Shown in pieces: positions 20,574 through 29,482 of a DNA stretch of 64,000 bases. The number at the start of each line of letters is the position of its first letter. The first letter of the stretch is position 1. The notes below the pieces were generated by a model. The model was not told where the DNA came from, did no database searches, and worked only from the letters and a program-made list of their open reading frames with translations. The DNA comes from RUG11551 sp045586185 (lineage in GTDB: Bacteria; Planctomycetota; Planctomycetia; Pirellulales; Thermoguttaceae). The stretch covers positions 1 through 64,000 of the forward strand of contig JAZMZV010000142.1 in the NCBI GenBank assembly GCA_045586185.1. Direction: 5' to 3'. The position numbers and the translations under genes are program-made.

Positions 20574-23500
20574 TTCTTCTTATTAAACTGAATTCCTCCG
20601 CCGTTGTTTGGCTGTTCGGATTCGATCGGCAGTACGCCGGAATCGAAAAGCATGTATCCGCCCCAAAAATACGGGTGAGTCATGCGGAAGTTGTTGTCAG
20701 GCGCAGCGCCTGTTACAGAGGGCTCTTTGTCCAGCTGGGCGGACGCGCCAGCCGTTTTCAAAACAGCAACGCGCCAAGCAGACGCCGGGTCGTATCTCGG
20801 AATGCTCTTGCAGTAATTATACAGCAGATTTTGAGCGCTGAAGCCGCCGGTTCGCCATCGGCTTAAGAGAATCGTCTGACTTCCTTCTGACATCAAAGCG
20901 CAGGACGTAAAGAACAGGTCAAAGCCCGGAACGCGGCAGCTGGTTTTGAACGAACATTCTTCCGGAGTATGGAACCCCGGCAGAAGAATCGTCTGCGGCG
21001 CGCCGTACGGCAGCAGCAAGCAGTCGGAAAGTTTGCCGTCAGCTTTGGAACCGTCTATTCCCAGCGGATGAAGGTCGAGAGAACGGTTGTAGTCCGGGTT
21101 GAGGTCTTCCCAGACAACCAAGCGCTGCAACCGTGAAAACAACATCTGCCCCGGTCCGGGAATCTGACCTTTGACAATCGCCGATTTCATGGGCGCCGAA
21201 GCAAGTATTTCCTGGAACGCGGACGCGGTAAAGTCGGCGTTCTCCCGCGGATGAAGCCGTCCCTGAGCAAACGCCCATTCGACGTTGCCCAAGGTTGGAA
21301 CCGGCTGCGGAACCGACAGCGACGCCGTCGGCGCGTAACGAATTTTGAACTGATAAATCAACGGACGGCGCCCGTTGGCGGTTTTAACCTGTAACAGGTC
21401 AAACGGGACGTACCATAAAAAGCCGTCTGGAACAATCGCCAGCCCGGGGAACGGCGTGGTGAAATCCGCCTTGGAATCTTTGAGAAGCTCCGTTAACAGT
21501 TCCTCTGCCGTCGTTCTCCAGGCGTCGCTAATGCGAGAAATGTCGACAATCGTTGACGAGCTGATTAGCGACAGTTCTTTATGCAGTTTGACGTTAAGCG
21601 CCTCGACTTTTTTAATCGTCTTGACTTCCCAGGTCGCGTACTGATTGGCGCCCAGCAAAAAGGCGAACATTCGCCCGCGGACGTTATAGAACAGAAGCGT
21701 CGCTTCGCCTTCCGGAAGCCGCCGCTGAATCTCTTCGCACGTCATAACAGGCGGGAAAACCGGGTCTGCCGGCAGACGGCGCAGAAGCATGCTGTACAAC
21801 AGCGCCTCTTGCTGACGCGCAACGTTTCCCCATTCCTTATACATGTCCGTCTGATTTTTCAGTTCAGCCGAGTCCGCCGGAGCTATTGGCAGTTTTTGAA
21901 TCGCGTCACGAATTCGCTGAGATTGCGATTGCAGCTGTTGATACGCCGGGTAGTCCGCCAGAATGTTCTGACGCTGCGTTTTCGCCAACGCGGACAATCC
22001 CTCTGACGGCTGTTCCAAAAGCAGACGCAAGTTAAACAGACGCCCTCCGGCAAACATCGGAGCGCAAAATCGGGCGCGGCGCCCCATGTCGGCAATCATC
22101 ACCGCCTTTTGATATTCTTCCCGTTCCAACGCCATCAAAAACCAGTTGTCGTACGATTCCGGGCGCGGGTTCGCAATTGAAGAAAACGCGTACATCGGGT
22201 TAAGAGACCACTCTTCCGCTGTCGGCGACTGTAACAGAGGTTCGTAAAAAGCAACCGCTTTTCTCGGCGTGATGACGCTACGAATCGACACCTTTCCGCT
22301 TTGATACAGGTTATTGAGAATGTCAAGCTGATACAGCCGGGGCGTAGCGTGACTCATGAACTCCATCGACTTTGCCAGCGCCGCGGTTCCCTCTGGAATT
22401 TTACCGAGCTGAAAGTACATTTCCGCCAAAGAGAAGTTGACTTTCGCGCCGACTTCCGAGATCTCAAAGTCGCGTCCGACGAATCGCGCCTGAGCCTCTT
22501 TGAGGTACTTTGCCGCATCGTTTGGCTTTTGGAAATAGAGTAAATTCTCCGCCATGCAGACGTTGAGGACAACTTGCAGACGGCGGCCCGCCTTGACTTT
22601 TGCCCATTGAATTGCAGGCTGAAGCGCCGGACAAGGGGTTTTCGGGTTGCCCGCCAGGTGAGCGGCGGACATTCCCTTAAAAGCCTCGGCAAGAATCGTT
22701 CCGCTGGATGTAATTCGAGAATAGCAAACTGCGGCGACAGTCGCTTCATGATAGTACTGAACAGCAGCGGCGTTGTTCCCGGAATGCATCGCCTGACGCG
22801 CCAACGCCAAAAATGCGATTGCCGTCAGCGGATGGTCATACTGCCCGGCGCAGACGGTTCCGCGGCTGAGAAGCGGGATTGCCAAATCGTATTTTTCCGC
22901 TCCCAGATACGCCATTCCCAACGCAACGTCAACCCACGTCTGCGACCAATGGTTAGGCGGCGCTGGGCGCGTCGACAGCTTGCTGATGCACAGATCTGTC
23001 AGCGGGTCTTCCTTGCAAAGCGGTCCCAACAGCTCGTATCGACGGTAAAGCGCCAGCGCGGTGCATTGCCAGACTTCTGCAACGTCAACCTGAATCAGGT
23101 GCGCCATGACAACCGTTCCGCCATGCTTGACGGTGTCATACTGGTTGACCTGACCTCGCTGGATGCTGAACGTGTCGGGAAACGCCCCGAGCGTTTTCTT
23201 TCTGGCTCCGAATCCCCACGGAATGTTAAGCTGACGATTGGTTTGCGGATTTATAGACGCTGAAAGGAACTTGACGTCCATCATCCAGTTGTAGTACTGA
23301 ACGTAAATATTCAACGCCGCGTTGTAGTTCTCTATCGCCTTTTCGAAATCGCCGACAGCGTAGTACGCCTCGCCCAGCATCGTATAGGCGCAAATCGAGT
23401 CAAGCCAGCGCGAGCTGACGGACTTCATAGCGCCCCGAACTTCGGACTGATACCCTTTCAAGGCGTCTTTGAAGTCGCCCTCGTTGAGAGCTGCCTGCTG

Positions 23501-23602
23501 AGGATAATAGCTCAAATGGGGAAGCTGGTTGATTTGCGCCTGAGCGGAAACAGAGGCAATCAGAATCAGCGCGGCAAAAAATATCGTTCTCTTGAATTTC
23601 AT
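20570..23602 (-). CDS. secreted TPR-CHAT domain protein
   Basis: A 1010-aa protein. A signal peptide (residues 1-22, ending AQA) is followed by tetratricopeptide-like helices, e.g. GDFKDALKGYQSEV and AYTMLGEAYYAVGDFEKAIENYNAAL, then more helical repeats to about 560. The C-terminal CHAT (caspase-fold) region is marked by PDGFLWYVPFDLL near 725. The likely catalytic His is about 877 (LPGFHTPEE) and the Cys about 901 (FFTSCALMSEGSQTILLSRWRTGG). Most CHAT proteins are cytoplasmic; export is inferred from the signal sequence. AGGAG lies 9 nt before the ATG. Substrate and partner are unknown. The TAG stop sits in a heptad array. Confidence 0.82.
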   Translation of the reverse strand: MKFKRTIFFAALILIASVSAQAQINQLPHLSYYPQQAALNEGDFKDALKGYQSEVRGAMKSVSSRWLDSICAYTMLGEAYYAVGDFEKAIENYNAALNIYVQYYNWMMDVKFLSASINPQTNRQLNIPWGFGARKKTLGAFPDTFSIQRGQVNQYDTVKHGGTVVMAHLIQVDVAEVWQCTALALYRRYELLGPLCKEDPLTDLCISKLSTRPAPPNHWSQTWVDVALGMAYLGAEKYDLAIPLLSRGTVCAGQYDHPLTAIAFLALARQAMHSGNNAAAVQYYHEATVAAVCYSRITSSGTILAEAFKGMSAAHLAGNPKTPCPALQPAIQWAKVKAGRRLQVVLNVCMAENLLYFQKPNDAAKYLKEAQARFVGRDFEISEVGAKVNFSLAEMYFQLGKIPEGTAALAKSMEFMSHATPRLYQLDILNNLYQSGKVSIRSVITPRKAVAFYEPLLQSPTAEEWSLNPMYAFSSIANPRPESYDNWFLMALEREEYQKAVMIADMGRRARFCAPMFAGGRLFNLRLLLEQPSEGLSALAKTQRQNILADYPAYQQLQSQSQRIRDAIQKLPIAPADSAELKNQTDMYKEWGNVARQQEALLYSMLLRRLPADPVFPPVMTCEEIQRRLPEGEATLLFYNVRGRMFAFLLGANQYATWEVKTIKKVEALNVKLHKELSLISSSTIVDISRISDAWRTTAEELLTELLKDSKADFTTPFPGLAIVPDGFLWYVPFDLLQVKTANGRRPLIYQFKIRYAPTASLSVPQPVPTLGNVEWAFAQGRLHPRENADFTASAFQEILASAPMKSAIVKGQIPGPGQMLFSRLQRLVVWEDLNPDYNRSLDLHPLGIDGSKADGKLSDCLLLPYGAPQTILLPGFHTPEECSFKTSCRVPGFDLFFTSCALMSEGSQTILLSRWRTGGFSAQNLLYNYCKSIPRYDPASAWRVAVLKTAGASAQLDKEPSVTGAAPDNNFRMTHPYFWGGYMLFDSGVLPIESEQPNNGGGIQFNKKN

Positions 23603-23646
23603 GGCATAATACTCCTGTTATTAATATTAGAGTAATTCTTATTCGT

Positions 23647-23675
23647 ATTATACCCGAAATTTGTGCGATTTTCCA
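23647..23675 (-). promoter_or_regulatory. candidate promoter for the TPR-CHAT gene
   Basis: On the minus strand TATAAT (23647-23652) lies 17 nt from TGGAAA (23670-23675). The leader would be about 40 nt. The 400-bp divergent gap (23603-24002) also has a plus-strand TATAAT at 23939-23944 with a weak TTCAAA 16 nt upstream, possibly serving the gene at 24003. No other feature is seen in the gap. Confidence 0.4.
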
Positions 23676-24002
23676 GCCGGAGAGCAGAAAAAAATTAATT
23701 TACGAGAATTATTTGTTTTCTGTTTCTTCCGATAATGGCGATTGGGTAAAGAAACAATTCCATTCAAAGGCAGACAACAAAAACGAAGCAAGACGTCCAC
23801 GACGAGCAGAATGCGTTAATTCAAAAGGCGGACGAGTCCTTTGACTCCAATCTAAATCGGCTTGCGCCCCAAAACAACTCTTATCTATTTTTCTTAAACA
23901 TCCCTATTGCAAAAAATTCAAAATTGAGGTAAACTGATTATAATAATATAGAATCGGATTATATTTTTTTCCAATTACTATTGCGGTTAAACAGCAAAAT
24001 AA

Positions 24003-25856
24003 ATGAATTGCAAATGTAAAATAATCGTTGTTTTGAGCCTTCTGTTTGCAGCGTTCGCGCCGGAACTGGCAAACGCTCAGGCAAACGCCCGACTCAATAC
24101 GCCGGCTTTGATGGAAATGTACAAGCCCTTTGTAGACTATCCCGAAGGCTATGAGGCAGTTAGTCTGACGGATATTCTGTACCGTTCCTGCCCGTCGCGC
24201 GGTCTGGAACCGGCAATTAACGTCTACTGGCAAGCGGTTAAATCGGCGTCTGACTGGAAATATTTCCGTCAACGGGCGGAAAAGATCAACAGATTTAATC
24301 CGCAATCAGACTCCGTCGCCCGGCTGTTTCTCCAAAAAACGGAAGATAAAGCGTCGATGGCTCATCTGAAAATGCGCCGCTGTGCAATTGAACTCAACGC
24401 GATGGCGGGCGACTGCGGTTTCACTCCAAGCAGTTTGCCGTACTGCAACGAACTGCCGCATTTCGGAGATTATCACACCAATATAGACAAAATCGCCAAG
24501 GTTCGTCCGGTTTCCGGTGAAATGAAAATGCTGGCTCGGCGAATTGATTTGGGATACGAACAAATCAAGGCGTCAGCAGCGGCGCTATCTGCGGCAATCT
24601 ATTATCTGGAAGCTCAAACCGAACTGATCAATAACGGCAAAACGACAATTTCAGACGTCGTCAACGCCTTCGAGCAGGAAGAAGCAACGCGTGAGACCTT
24701 CTGGAAAGCGATCCTGTCGTACAATAATGACATTGCCCGATACGTCGTCTGGACGCAGGCGGGACAGACCTACAATCCCAAACAGCTCGCCCCGCTGCTT
24801 CTGCTCAATCCGCGTCCAGCTACGGTTTTTGAAACAACGCCTAACAGCAACCCCAAATCGCTCCTGGATCAGCGCCCCAACACCTACGACAATTCCGATA
24901 TCAACACTGGCGCCGCTCCGCAACCCGCATACCCGTCGGACGTCAACCCGTCTGACGCCTGTTCTCAGCCGGACACTCAATATCAGCCGACAGAGCCAAA
25001 CGTCAACCCGTTCCCAACGGAGCCGTCTACTACGCCGATAATTCAAAACGACTCGTTACGCTCTCCAACGGTTTACCGCGTTGCGTATACGCCGTCTGGC
25101 GAACTGACCAAACCCAACTGGTTTGACGTTACGGTTTATAAACCTGCCGGCGCGACAGTTGTTACACTCAAAGGCTACTTGCGGAATTTCAATTCAATGC
25201 GATATCAAGTAGCAGCAAATCAGTATTGGCGAGCGTCCGCTCAATGCCAGAAACTGGCGGCAATCAACGCTGCCAGCCGCCGAGCGGACGAAGTTCAGCA
25301 AATCGTCTTCTCCCGTTTGACGCAGCAAGGGGACTCAGCTCAAGCGAGTCTTTTTCTTTTAGCAATGAACGTTTGGAAACAGACGCTTGCCGCGCTGTCG
25401 TACGAAACGCAAAAGGCGATTCTGAAAGAGCAGTTCGGAATGAATCAGCTTCTTTCCGAGGCTGGCACGTACGCGTCGGACGAGCTTTGGCCCATAACCC
25501 CGTTTCATATGCAATCGTATCAGATTACCCAAAACGTTCCCGGGTTGGAAAACGACCAGACGGTTCAGCCCCTGGCAGGGTCGATTGATCAGGAATTCAG
25601 CCTGATGAACCAAACCCGCTCGGCGTTAGAGCAGGCGTCAGCCGTCGTAGAACGCGACGCCGCTTCCGAAACAGCGTCGTTCAAAGATATTATTACAGAG
25701 CTTCAGACGGAATTCTATTTTGCAGACGCGTTCGTCAACCAGACGGCGGAATACAATTTCTCAATCGGCAACTACGTTCAGCGATGGATGTACGCTCGTA
25801 AAAACCCGCTGTCCCTGGAAGACTTCTGCCAGTCCATCGTCTCGAAAATGGAGTAG
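24003..25856 (+). CDS. exported helical protein, TolC-like in organisation
   Basis: A 617-aa protein of unrecognised function. A signal peptide (residues 1-26, ending ANAQA) is clear. Two largely helical halves (about 35-270 and 395-610) flank a disordered Pro/Asn/Thr-rich linker (about 275-355). Helical segments with YWQAVKSASDW, AILSYNNDIARYV and a second YWRASAQCQKL resemble the paired long helices of TolC-type outer-membrane efflux proteins, but I see no definitive motif, so this is only a suggestion. Divergent from the CHAT gene. No strong ribosome-binding site. It could instead be a lineage-specific periplasmic coiled-coil protein. Confidence 0.6.
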   Translation: MNCKCKIIVVLSLLFAAFAPELANAQANARLNTPALMEMYKPFVDYPEGYEAVSLTDILYRSCPSRGLEPAINVYWQAVKSASDWKYFRQRAEKINRFNPQSDSVARLFLQKTEDKASMAHLKMRRCAIELNAMAGDCGFTPSSLPYCNELPHFGDYHTNIDKIAKVRPVSGEMKMLARRIDLGYEQIKASAAALSAAIYYLEAQTELINNGKTTISDVVNAFEQEEATRETFWKAILSYNNDIARYVVWTQAGQTYNPKQLAPLLLLNPRPATVFETTPNSNPKSLLDQRPNTYDNSDINTGAAPQPAYPSDVNPSDACSQPDTQYQPTEPNVNPFPTEPSTTPIIQNDSLRSPTVYRVAYTPSGELTKPNWFDVTVYKPAGATVVTLKGYLRNFNSMRYQVAANQYWRASAQCQKLAAINAASRRADEVQQIVFSRLTQQGDSAQASLFLLAMNVWKQTLAALSYETQKAILKEQFGMNQLLSEAGTYASDELWPITPFHMQSYQITQNVPGLENDQTVQPLAGSIDQEFSLMNQTRSALEQASAVVERDAASETASFKDIITELQTEFYFADAFVNQTAEYNFSIGNYVQRWMYARKNPLSLEDFCQSIVSKME

Positions 25857-25869
25857 GTTAGCCAATAGA

Positions 25870-26017
25870 TGAAAGGCGGTAATGAAGCGACCAACGGTGC
25901 GGAGCCGCACGGGCGAGTTGATGAGGTTTTGCCTCCGAAAAAGCTGATTTCGGCGCGACCCACTTCCAATCAGGAACCGACCTTGTCGGCGGAATTACGC
26001 ATTCGCCGTTAGGCGAA
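25870..26017. repeat. dispersed element D, copy 1
   Basis: ATGAAAGGCGGTAATGAAGC opens the element at 25870. After about 90 bp of copy-specific DNA containing hairpin GTGCGG-AG-CCGCAC, it ends with AATTACGC and the hairpin TTCGCC-GTTA-GGCGAA (26002-26017). It fills the gap between two convergent genes. Confidence 0.65.
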
Positions 26018-26041
26018 CAACATATCCCGTTGTTACATTCT

Positions 26042-27883
26042 TTACAACTCTTTCTGCAATTGCGCGAACACCATCAGCGCGACGATCAAATACGTATGGT
26101 TGGCGCCGTTGTTGTGATCGTCAATAATCCAGCGGAGCGTGTCCGGGTTGAACAAGCCGGAATCGAGGTTTCGTTCGCTCAAGACGAGCTGACCGACGTA
26201 GTCTTTCAGTTCCCGGCGCAGCCAAAGCCCCATGCGTTCGTACGGCTGGTATCCCGGCGCGCCGAGTTTGGCAAGAACGCGCTGAATGAAATGGCTGACT
26301 TCCTGCCGCATCGGCGACGCCCCAATATACGTACCCGTGTTGACGTTTTTGACCTTGAGGAAGTCCGGACGGAACTTCTCCAGAATTCGCTTTTCAATCG
26401 TTTCGCCCATGCACATCGATCGCGGAGCGGAGAACAGGCGTTCGTGCATCGTCTTATCCAGAAACGGCAGCCGGACTTCAATTCTCGACCCGAATTTTTT
26501 CATCGACAGCGCAATCTCCCGATGAACGCGCATGTCGAGGAACAGCTGCCAGAGAATCGCCGCCGGTTCCGATCCGTCGGCGCACGCAGAGAACATGTCG
26601 TCCAGACCCGCCGCGTCCATCTCATTGAACTGACTTTGTGACACGCCCTTAAGCAGCGGTTTGTCGACGCCGTCGAGCATGTACGACTTGAGATGCCCTG
26701 CCGCCCAGTTAAAAACCGCCTGGCGTGAATTGAGTTGTGACAGTTCCGATTCCTTGAGCGAAAACGCATACGCCTTGGTCAGATGGAACAGCTCGCCAGC
26801 GTGCCCGCGCAAAAGGACTTTGACGTTCTTTGACCGATAATAGTCCAGCGTCGGAATGACGATAGCCGTTGAGAGATACTGCCCGTCCGTCAGACGAACC
26901 ATTTCTTCAAAATGCCTGGGATAGTCCCTCAGAAAATCGGTGTTCAGGGCATAATTGAAATGCGTCGTTCCAAACCGCTTTGCCAGCTGAGCCGCCAGCT
27001 TGTGGTCGCCGCAGCCGGGAATTCCCATTGCAATGGAAACAATGTCCTGCGGGGAATCCGTTTGAATGCACGCTAAAATGCTGCGAGCGTCCAAGCCGCC
27101 GGACAGACTCACGCCCAGATTCGGCGTGTTGAGCGAGTCTCGCTGAACGGACTCGTAAAACGCATCTGCAATCGCGTCCGCCTGATCCGATTCCGACTGC
27201 GTCGATAAAACCGCGCTGTGCGTGAAATCGGAGGCGTACTGACGCTTTGTCAGCGTTCCCGACGCAGCGTCAAAAATCAAATGAGACCGCGGCGCTGGCA
27301 CGCGAATGGATTCAAACGACGTCCGGTCGCCGACGTACTGACCGTACGTAAAGAACTGGGCGACGCCCTGTTTGTCAAACTCGCGGCTGACGGCAGGGTT
27401 TTGCGTCAAAGCCAGCAAATCGGACGAGAACAAAAACTGCCCGCCGCAGAGCGTATAGTACAGCGGGGACGACCCGTAGAAGTCGGTAAACAGATGAAGC
27501 CTGCCCTCCGCCTCGTCCCAGACGGCTATATTAAATCGACCGTGAACCTGGGCGAAGAACTCGTCAATCGTTCCCGCCGCCCTCCGCCGCGCGAACTCTT
27601 CCGCAACAATCCGAGCCGGGCAGGCGTTTGCGTTGGCGACCAACCCCGCCGGGGCGGAAAGCTCTCCGTGCAAAACGACTTTGACCGTCCCGTCAGACGA
27701 CGTTACCGGCTGCAATTCAGACGGGTATGCGTTCAAGTCAATGCGACCTAGCACGCCGCGCGAGAAGACCTCGTCGTTACAAACATAGTCCGGTAAAAAC
27801 CGCCCGTACTGGAACATGGAAGACCACGAATCCAATCTCGGCGGCGTTACAGCTGCGTCTACAATTCCGTATATTCCTGGCAT
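26042..27883 (-). CDS. asparagine-synthase-like protein lacking the glutaminase cysteine
   Basis: A 613-aa protein with the two-domain layout of AsnB. The N-terminal class-II glutamine amidotransferase fold is at about 1-210 (MPGIYGIVDA..., GRFNIAVWDEAEGRLHLFTDFYGSSPLYY). The C-terminal ATP-dependent amidotransferase domain has the pyrophosphatase loop SLSGGLDARSILAC near 255-268. AsnB uses Cys2 after Met removal; here residue 2 is Pro, so glutaminase activity is not expected. It may use ammonia or another nucleophile, as in lasso-peptide cyclases or sugar-modifying relatives. No other asparagine or peptide-modification genes are adjacent, so the substrate is unknown. Confidence 0.8.
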   Translation of the reverse strand: MPGIYGIVDAAVTPPRLDSWSSMFQYGRFLPDYVCNDEVFSRGVLGRIDLNAYPSELQPVTSSDGTVKVVLHGELSAPAGLVANANACPARIVAEEFARRRAAGTIDEFFAQVHGRFNIAVWDEAEGRLHLFTDFYGSSPLYYTLCGGQFLFSSDLLALTQNPAVSREFDKQGVAQFFTYGQYVGDRTSFESIRVPAPRSHLIFDAASGTLTKRQYASDFTHSAVLSTQSESDQADAIADAFYESVQRDSLNTPNLGVSLSGGLDARSILACIQTDSPQDIVSIAMGIPGCGDHKLAAQLAKRFGTTHFNYALNTDFLRDYPRHFEEMVRLTDGQYLSTAIVIPTLDYYRSKNVKVLLRGHAGELFHLTKAYAFSLKESELSQLNSRQAVFNWAAGHLKSYMLDGVDKPLLKGVSQSQFNEMDAAGLDDMFSACADGSEPAAILWQLFLDMRVHREIALSMKKFGSRIEVRLPFLDKTMHERLFSAPRSMCMGETIEKRILEKFRPDFLKVKNVNTGTYIGASPMRQEVSHFIQRVLAKLGAPGYQPYERMGLWLRRELKDYVGQLVLSERNLDSGLFNPDTLRWIIDDHNNGANHTYLIVALMVFAQLQKEL

Positions 27884-27903
27884 GATAATATTGTTAGTTG
27901 TGA

Positions 27904-28026
27904 TTGAAAGGCGGTAATGGAGCGAACAACGTGAGCGTAATTACGCTTTCGCCGTCAGGCGAACATTTTTCTGGCGCTTGCCTAAGCGTAACTTCGTTCG
28001 CTGCGCTCACTCCGTTACCGCCTTTC
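27904..28026. repeat. element D, copies 2 and 3 as a ~120-bp inverted repeat
   Basis: GAAAGGCGGTAATGGAGCGA (from 27906) is mirrored by the inverted copy ending TTACCGCCTTTC (28026), with hairpin TTCGCC-GTCA-GGCGAA (27948-27963) between. The right end supplies the TGA stop (28025-28027) of the NPCBM gene. It may act as terminator between the two minus-strand genes, or be a MITE-like pair. There is no T-run, so a simple intrinsic terminator is not shown. Confidence 0.7.
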
Positions 28027-29116
28027 ATTTTTTTGCCTCCACCTTCATCTCACCCCAGATGGCGCGGTCGTCAACGGGGGAATCGTCGGCGAAATCGACA
28101 ACCAGGTCAAGGCGTTTCTTGCCGTTCAGGGGGATGTCAATTTTAACCGGAGCGTCCGTTGCCGACAGCGTCCACGTTCCAGCCAACGCGCCATCGGTAA
28201 AAATGCGAAACCGCACAGACCCGGTTTTGACTCCGTACGGTCGAGCGACATACCCGGTCAGATGAACGTCCGGCATTGGGAGGATTTTATTTAAAAGCAA
28301 GTTTCCCAAATCGGTTAACTTAAACGTCAGTCGGGACGACGCGGCAACGCCGAACCCGTGCAGATAATATTGACCTGTATTGGCGCGAAGCCGTCCGCCG
28401 TTGACGTCTGCGTTGTCGCGATGCGACTTCGACGGAGCAGACCAGAACGGAATCTGCGCCGTCTGCGCCGGACCAAGCTCGTCCAGCCATCCGACGTTAA
28501 CCGGAGGAAGCGCTGTTACAATTTCCGACTCGTCAAACTCGTACGTCGTTTCGCTCCACGGGAACTTGACTGTAACAACCCCGTTTTCCGTTTTCATCGA
28601 ATTCGCAAAAAAAATCGCCCCGTCTTGAGTCGTAAAGACCCAACGATGATAATTGATAAAAAATACCTTCTTATTAAAAATCAGCGCTCTGATTTGTACG
28701 ACGGGAAGCGTCTGATCGTCATGATGCGTAGTAGAATGGTATTTTAATACGAATCCGTCCAATCCCTGAAAAAAACCAGAATAGCTTTTTCCAGCAGCGT
28801 CAATTATCAAGTCGGTTGGGCTGGCTTTACGCATATCCCGATTCACCAGAACCTCTTCCGCTACGTCCGGAACGGGTCGAGAGAAAACGATTCCCGCCAA
28901 CGAGGAATAGGGAATCGTCATCTGTTCCGGCTTGGACAGACGCGTCAGCTGAACATTCTCTCTTGTCAAGCTGGTTACGGCGCACGGTATAACGGTACCG
29001 TCCATCAGAACGACCAGGTGCGGAAGATGACGGCTAAAGGACTGAGCCTGCGCCGGCGCGCCGACGCCAAACAGCGCGACACTCGCGAACGTCAACAGTA
29101 AGATTATTCTCCTCAT
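28025..29116 (-). CDS. exported NPCBM/NEW2-like carbohydrate-binding protein
   Basis: A 363-aa protein with a signal peptide (MRRIILLLTFASVALFGVGAPAQAQ). The C-terminal ~140 residues match the NPCBM pattern: GQYYLHGFGVAASSRLTFKL, then VRFRIFTDGALAGTW and LDLVVDFADDSPVDDRAIWGEMKVE. This is the fold often attached to planctomycete glycosidases. The N-terminal half has an SH3-like/LSM-like beta pattern (VVLMDGTVIPCAVTSL, TIPYSSLAGIVF) seen in other planctomycete NPCBM proteins. No catalytic motif. The ATG at 29116 is chosen because the signal peptide begins there; an upstream ATG at 29176 adds 20 non-signal residues. The role is probably polysaccharide or cell-surface binding. Confidence 0.78.
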   Translation of the reverse strand: MRRIILLLTFASVALFGVGAPAQAQSFSRHLPHLVVLMDGTVIPCAVTSLTRENVQLTRLSKPEQMTIPYSSLAGIVFSRPVPDVAEEVLVNRDMRKASPTDLIIDAAGKSYSGFFQGLDGFVLKYHSTTHHDDQTLPVVQIRALIFNKKVFFINYHRWVFTTQDGAIFFANSMKTENGVVTVKFPWSETTYEFDESEIVTALPPVNVGWLDELGPAQTAQIPFWSAPSKSHRDNADVNGGRLRANTGQYYLHGFGVAASSRLTFKLTDLGNLLLNKILPMPDVHLTGYVARPYGVKTGSVRFRIFTDGALAGTWTLSATDAPVKIDIPLNGKKRLDLVVDFADDSPVDDRAIWGEMKVEAKK

Positions 29117-29168
29117 ATACGTAATTGTATTAATTATCGGACAATTCGCAAGGCGGGAGGGGAAGCCA

Positions 29169-29227
29169 ATTAGCAATTAGCAATTAGCAATTAATAATTC
29201 GGAATTCGGAATGCGGAATTAGGAATT
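29169..29227. repeat. heptad array (TTAGCAA/TTCGGAA/TTAGGAA)
   Basis: About eight consecutive 7-bp units that drift from TTAGCAA through TTCGGAA to TTAGGAA. The array lies directly beside element A copy 1 in the gap 29117-29482. Confidence 0.85.
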
Positions 29228-29228
29228 A

Positions 29229-29458
29229 GGCGAGGCTGCGCCTCGCCGCCTTGAAAAAACTTTCGGTCGCCAGCAAGCTGGCTCCCTTTTAGGGAAGTTT
29301 TTTCAAGTTTAATTAAAGAGGGGAAAACCTTTTTTGAAAAAAAGGTTCTTCCCCTCAAACTCCCCTTTCCAAAAAACTTTAGTAAGGGGAGAATATAAAG
29401 TAAGAACGTTGTTAACCAATCGGCGAAAATCCGTCTAATCCGTAAAATCCGTGTGCGG
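29229..29458. repeat. structured element A copy 1 with companion B
   Basis: A variable GC hairpin GGCGAGGC-TGC-GCCTCGCC (29229-29247) is followed by element A (29250-29392). A has outer stem CTTGAAAAAACTT/AAGTTTTTTCAAG enclosing GCCAGC-AA-GCTGGC and TCCC/GGGA hairpins, then a GGGGAAAACC/GGTTCTTCCCC hairpin, then CTCCCCTT/AAGGGGAG. The 45-bp element B follows (29414-29458). Everything sits just past the stop of the GH43-GH10 gene. Element A recurs at 34599-34740 and inverted at 38890-39030. Confidence 0.88.
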
Positions 29459-29482
29459 ACGACCTGCACATAACCTTCGTTA

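Noticed and set aside
27904..28146. 80-codon plus-strand frame MKGGNGANNVSV as a gene
   Set aside because: It begins in element D and runs antisense into the NPCBM gene; noted as a repeat frame only.
29250..29392. tRNA or tmRNA because of the cloverleaf-like three-way junction
   Set aside because: No T-loop GGTTCRA motif, no CCA end, no seven-bp acceptor; three copies at gene ends fit a repeat better.
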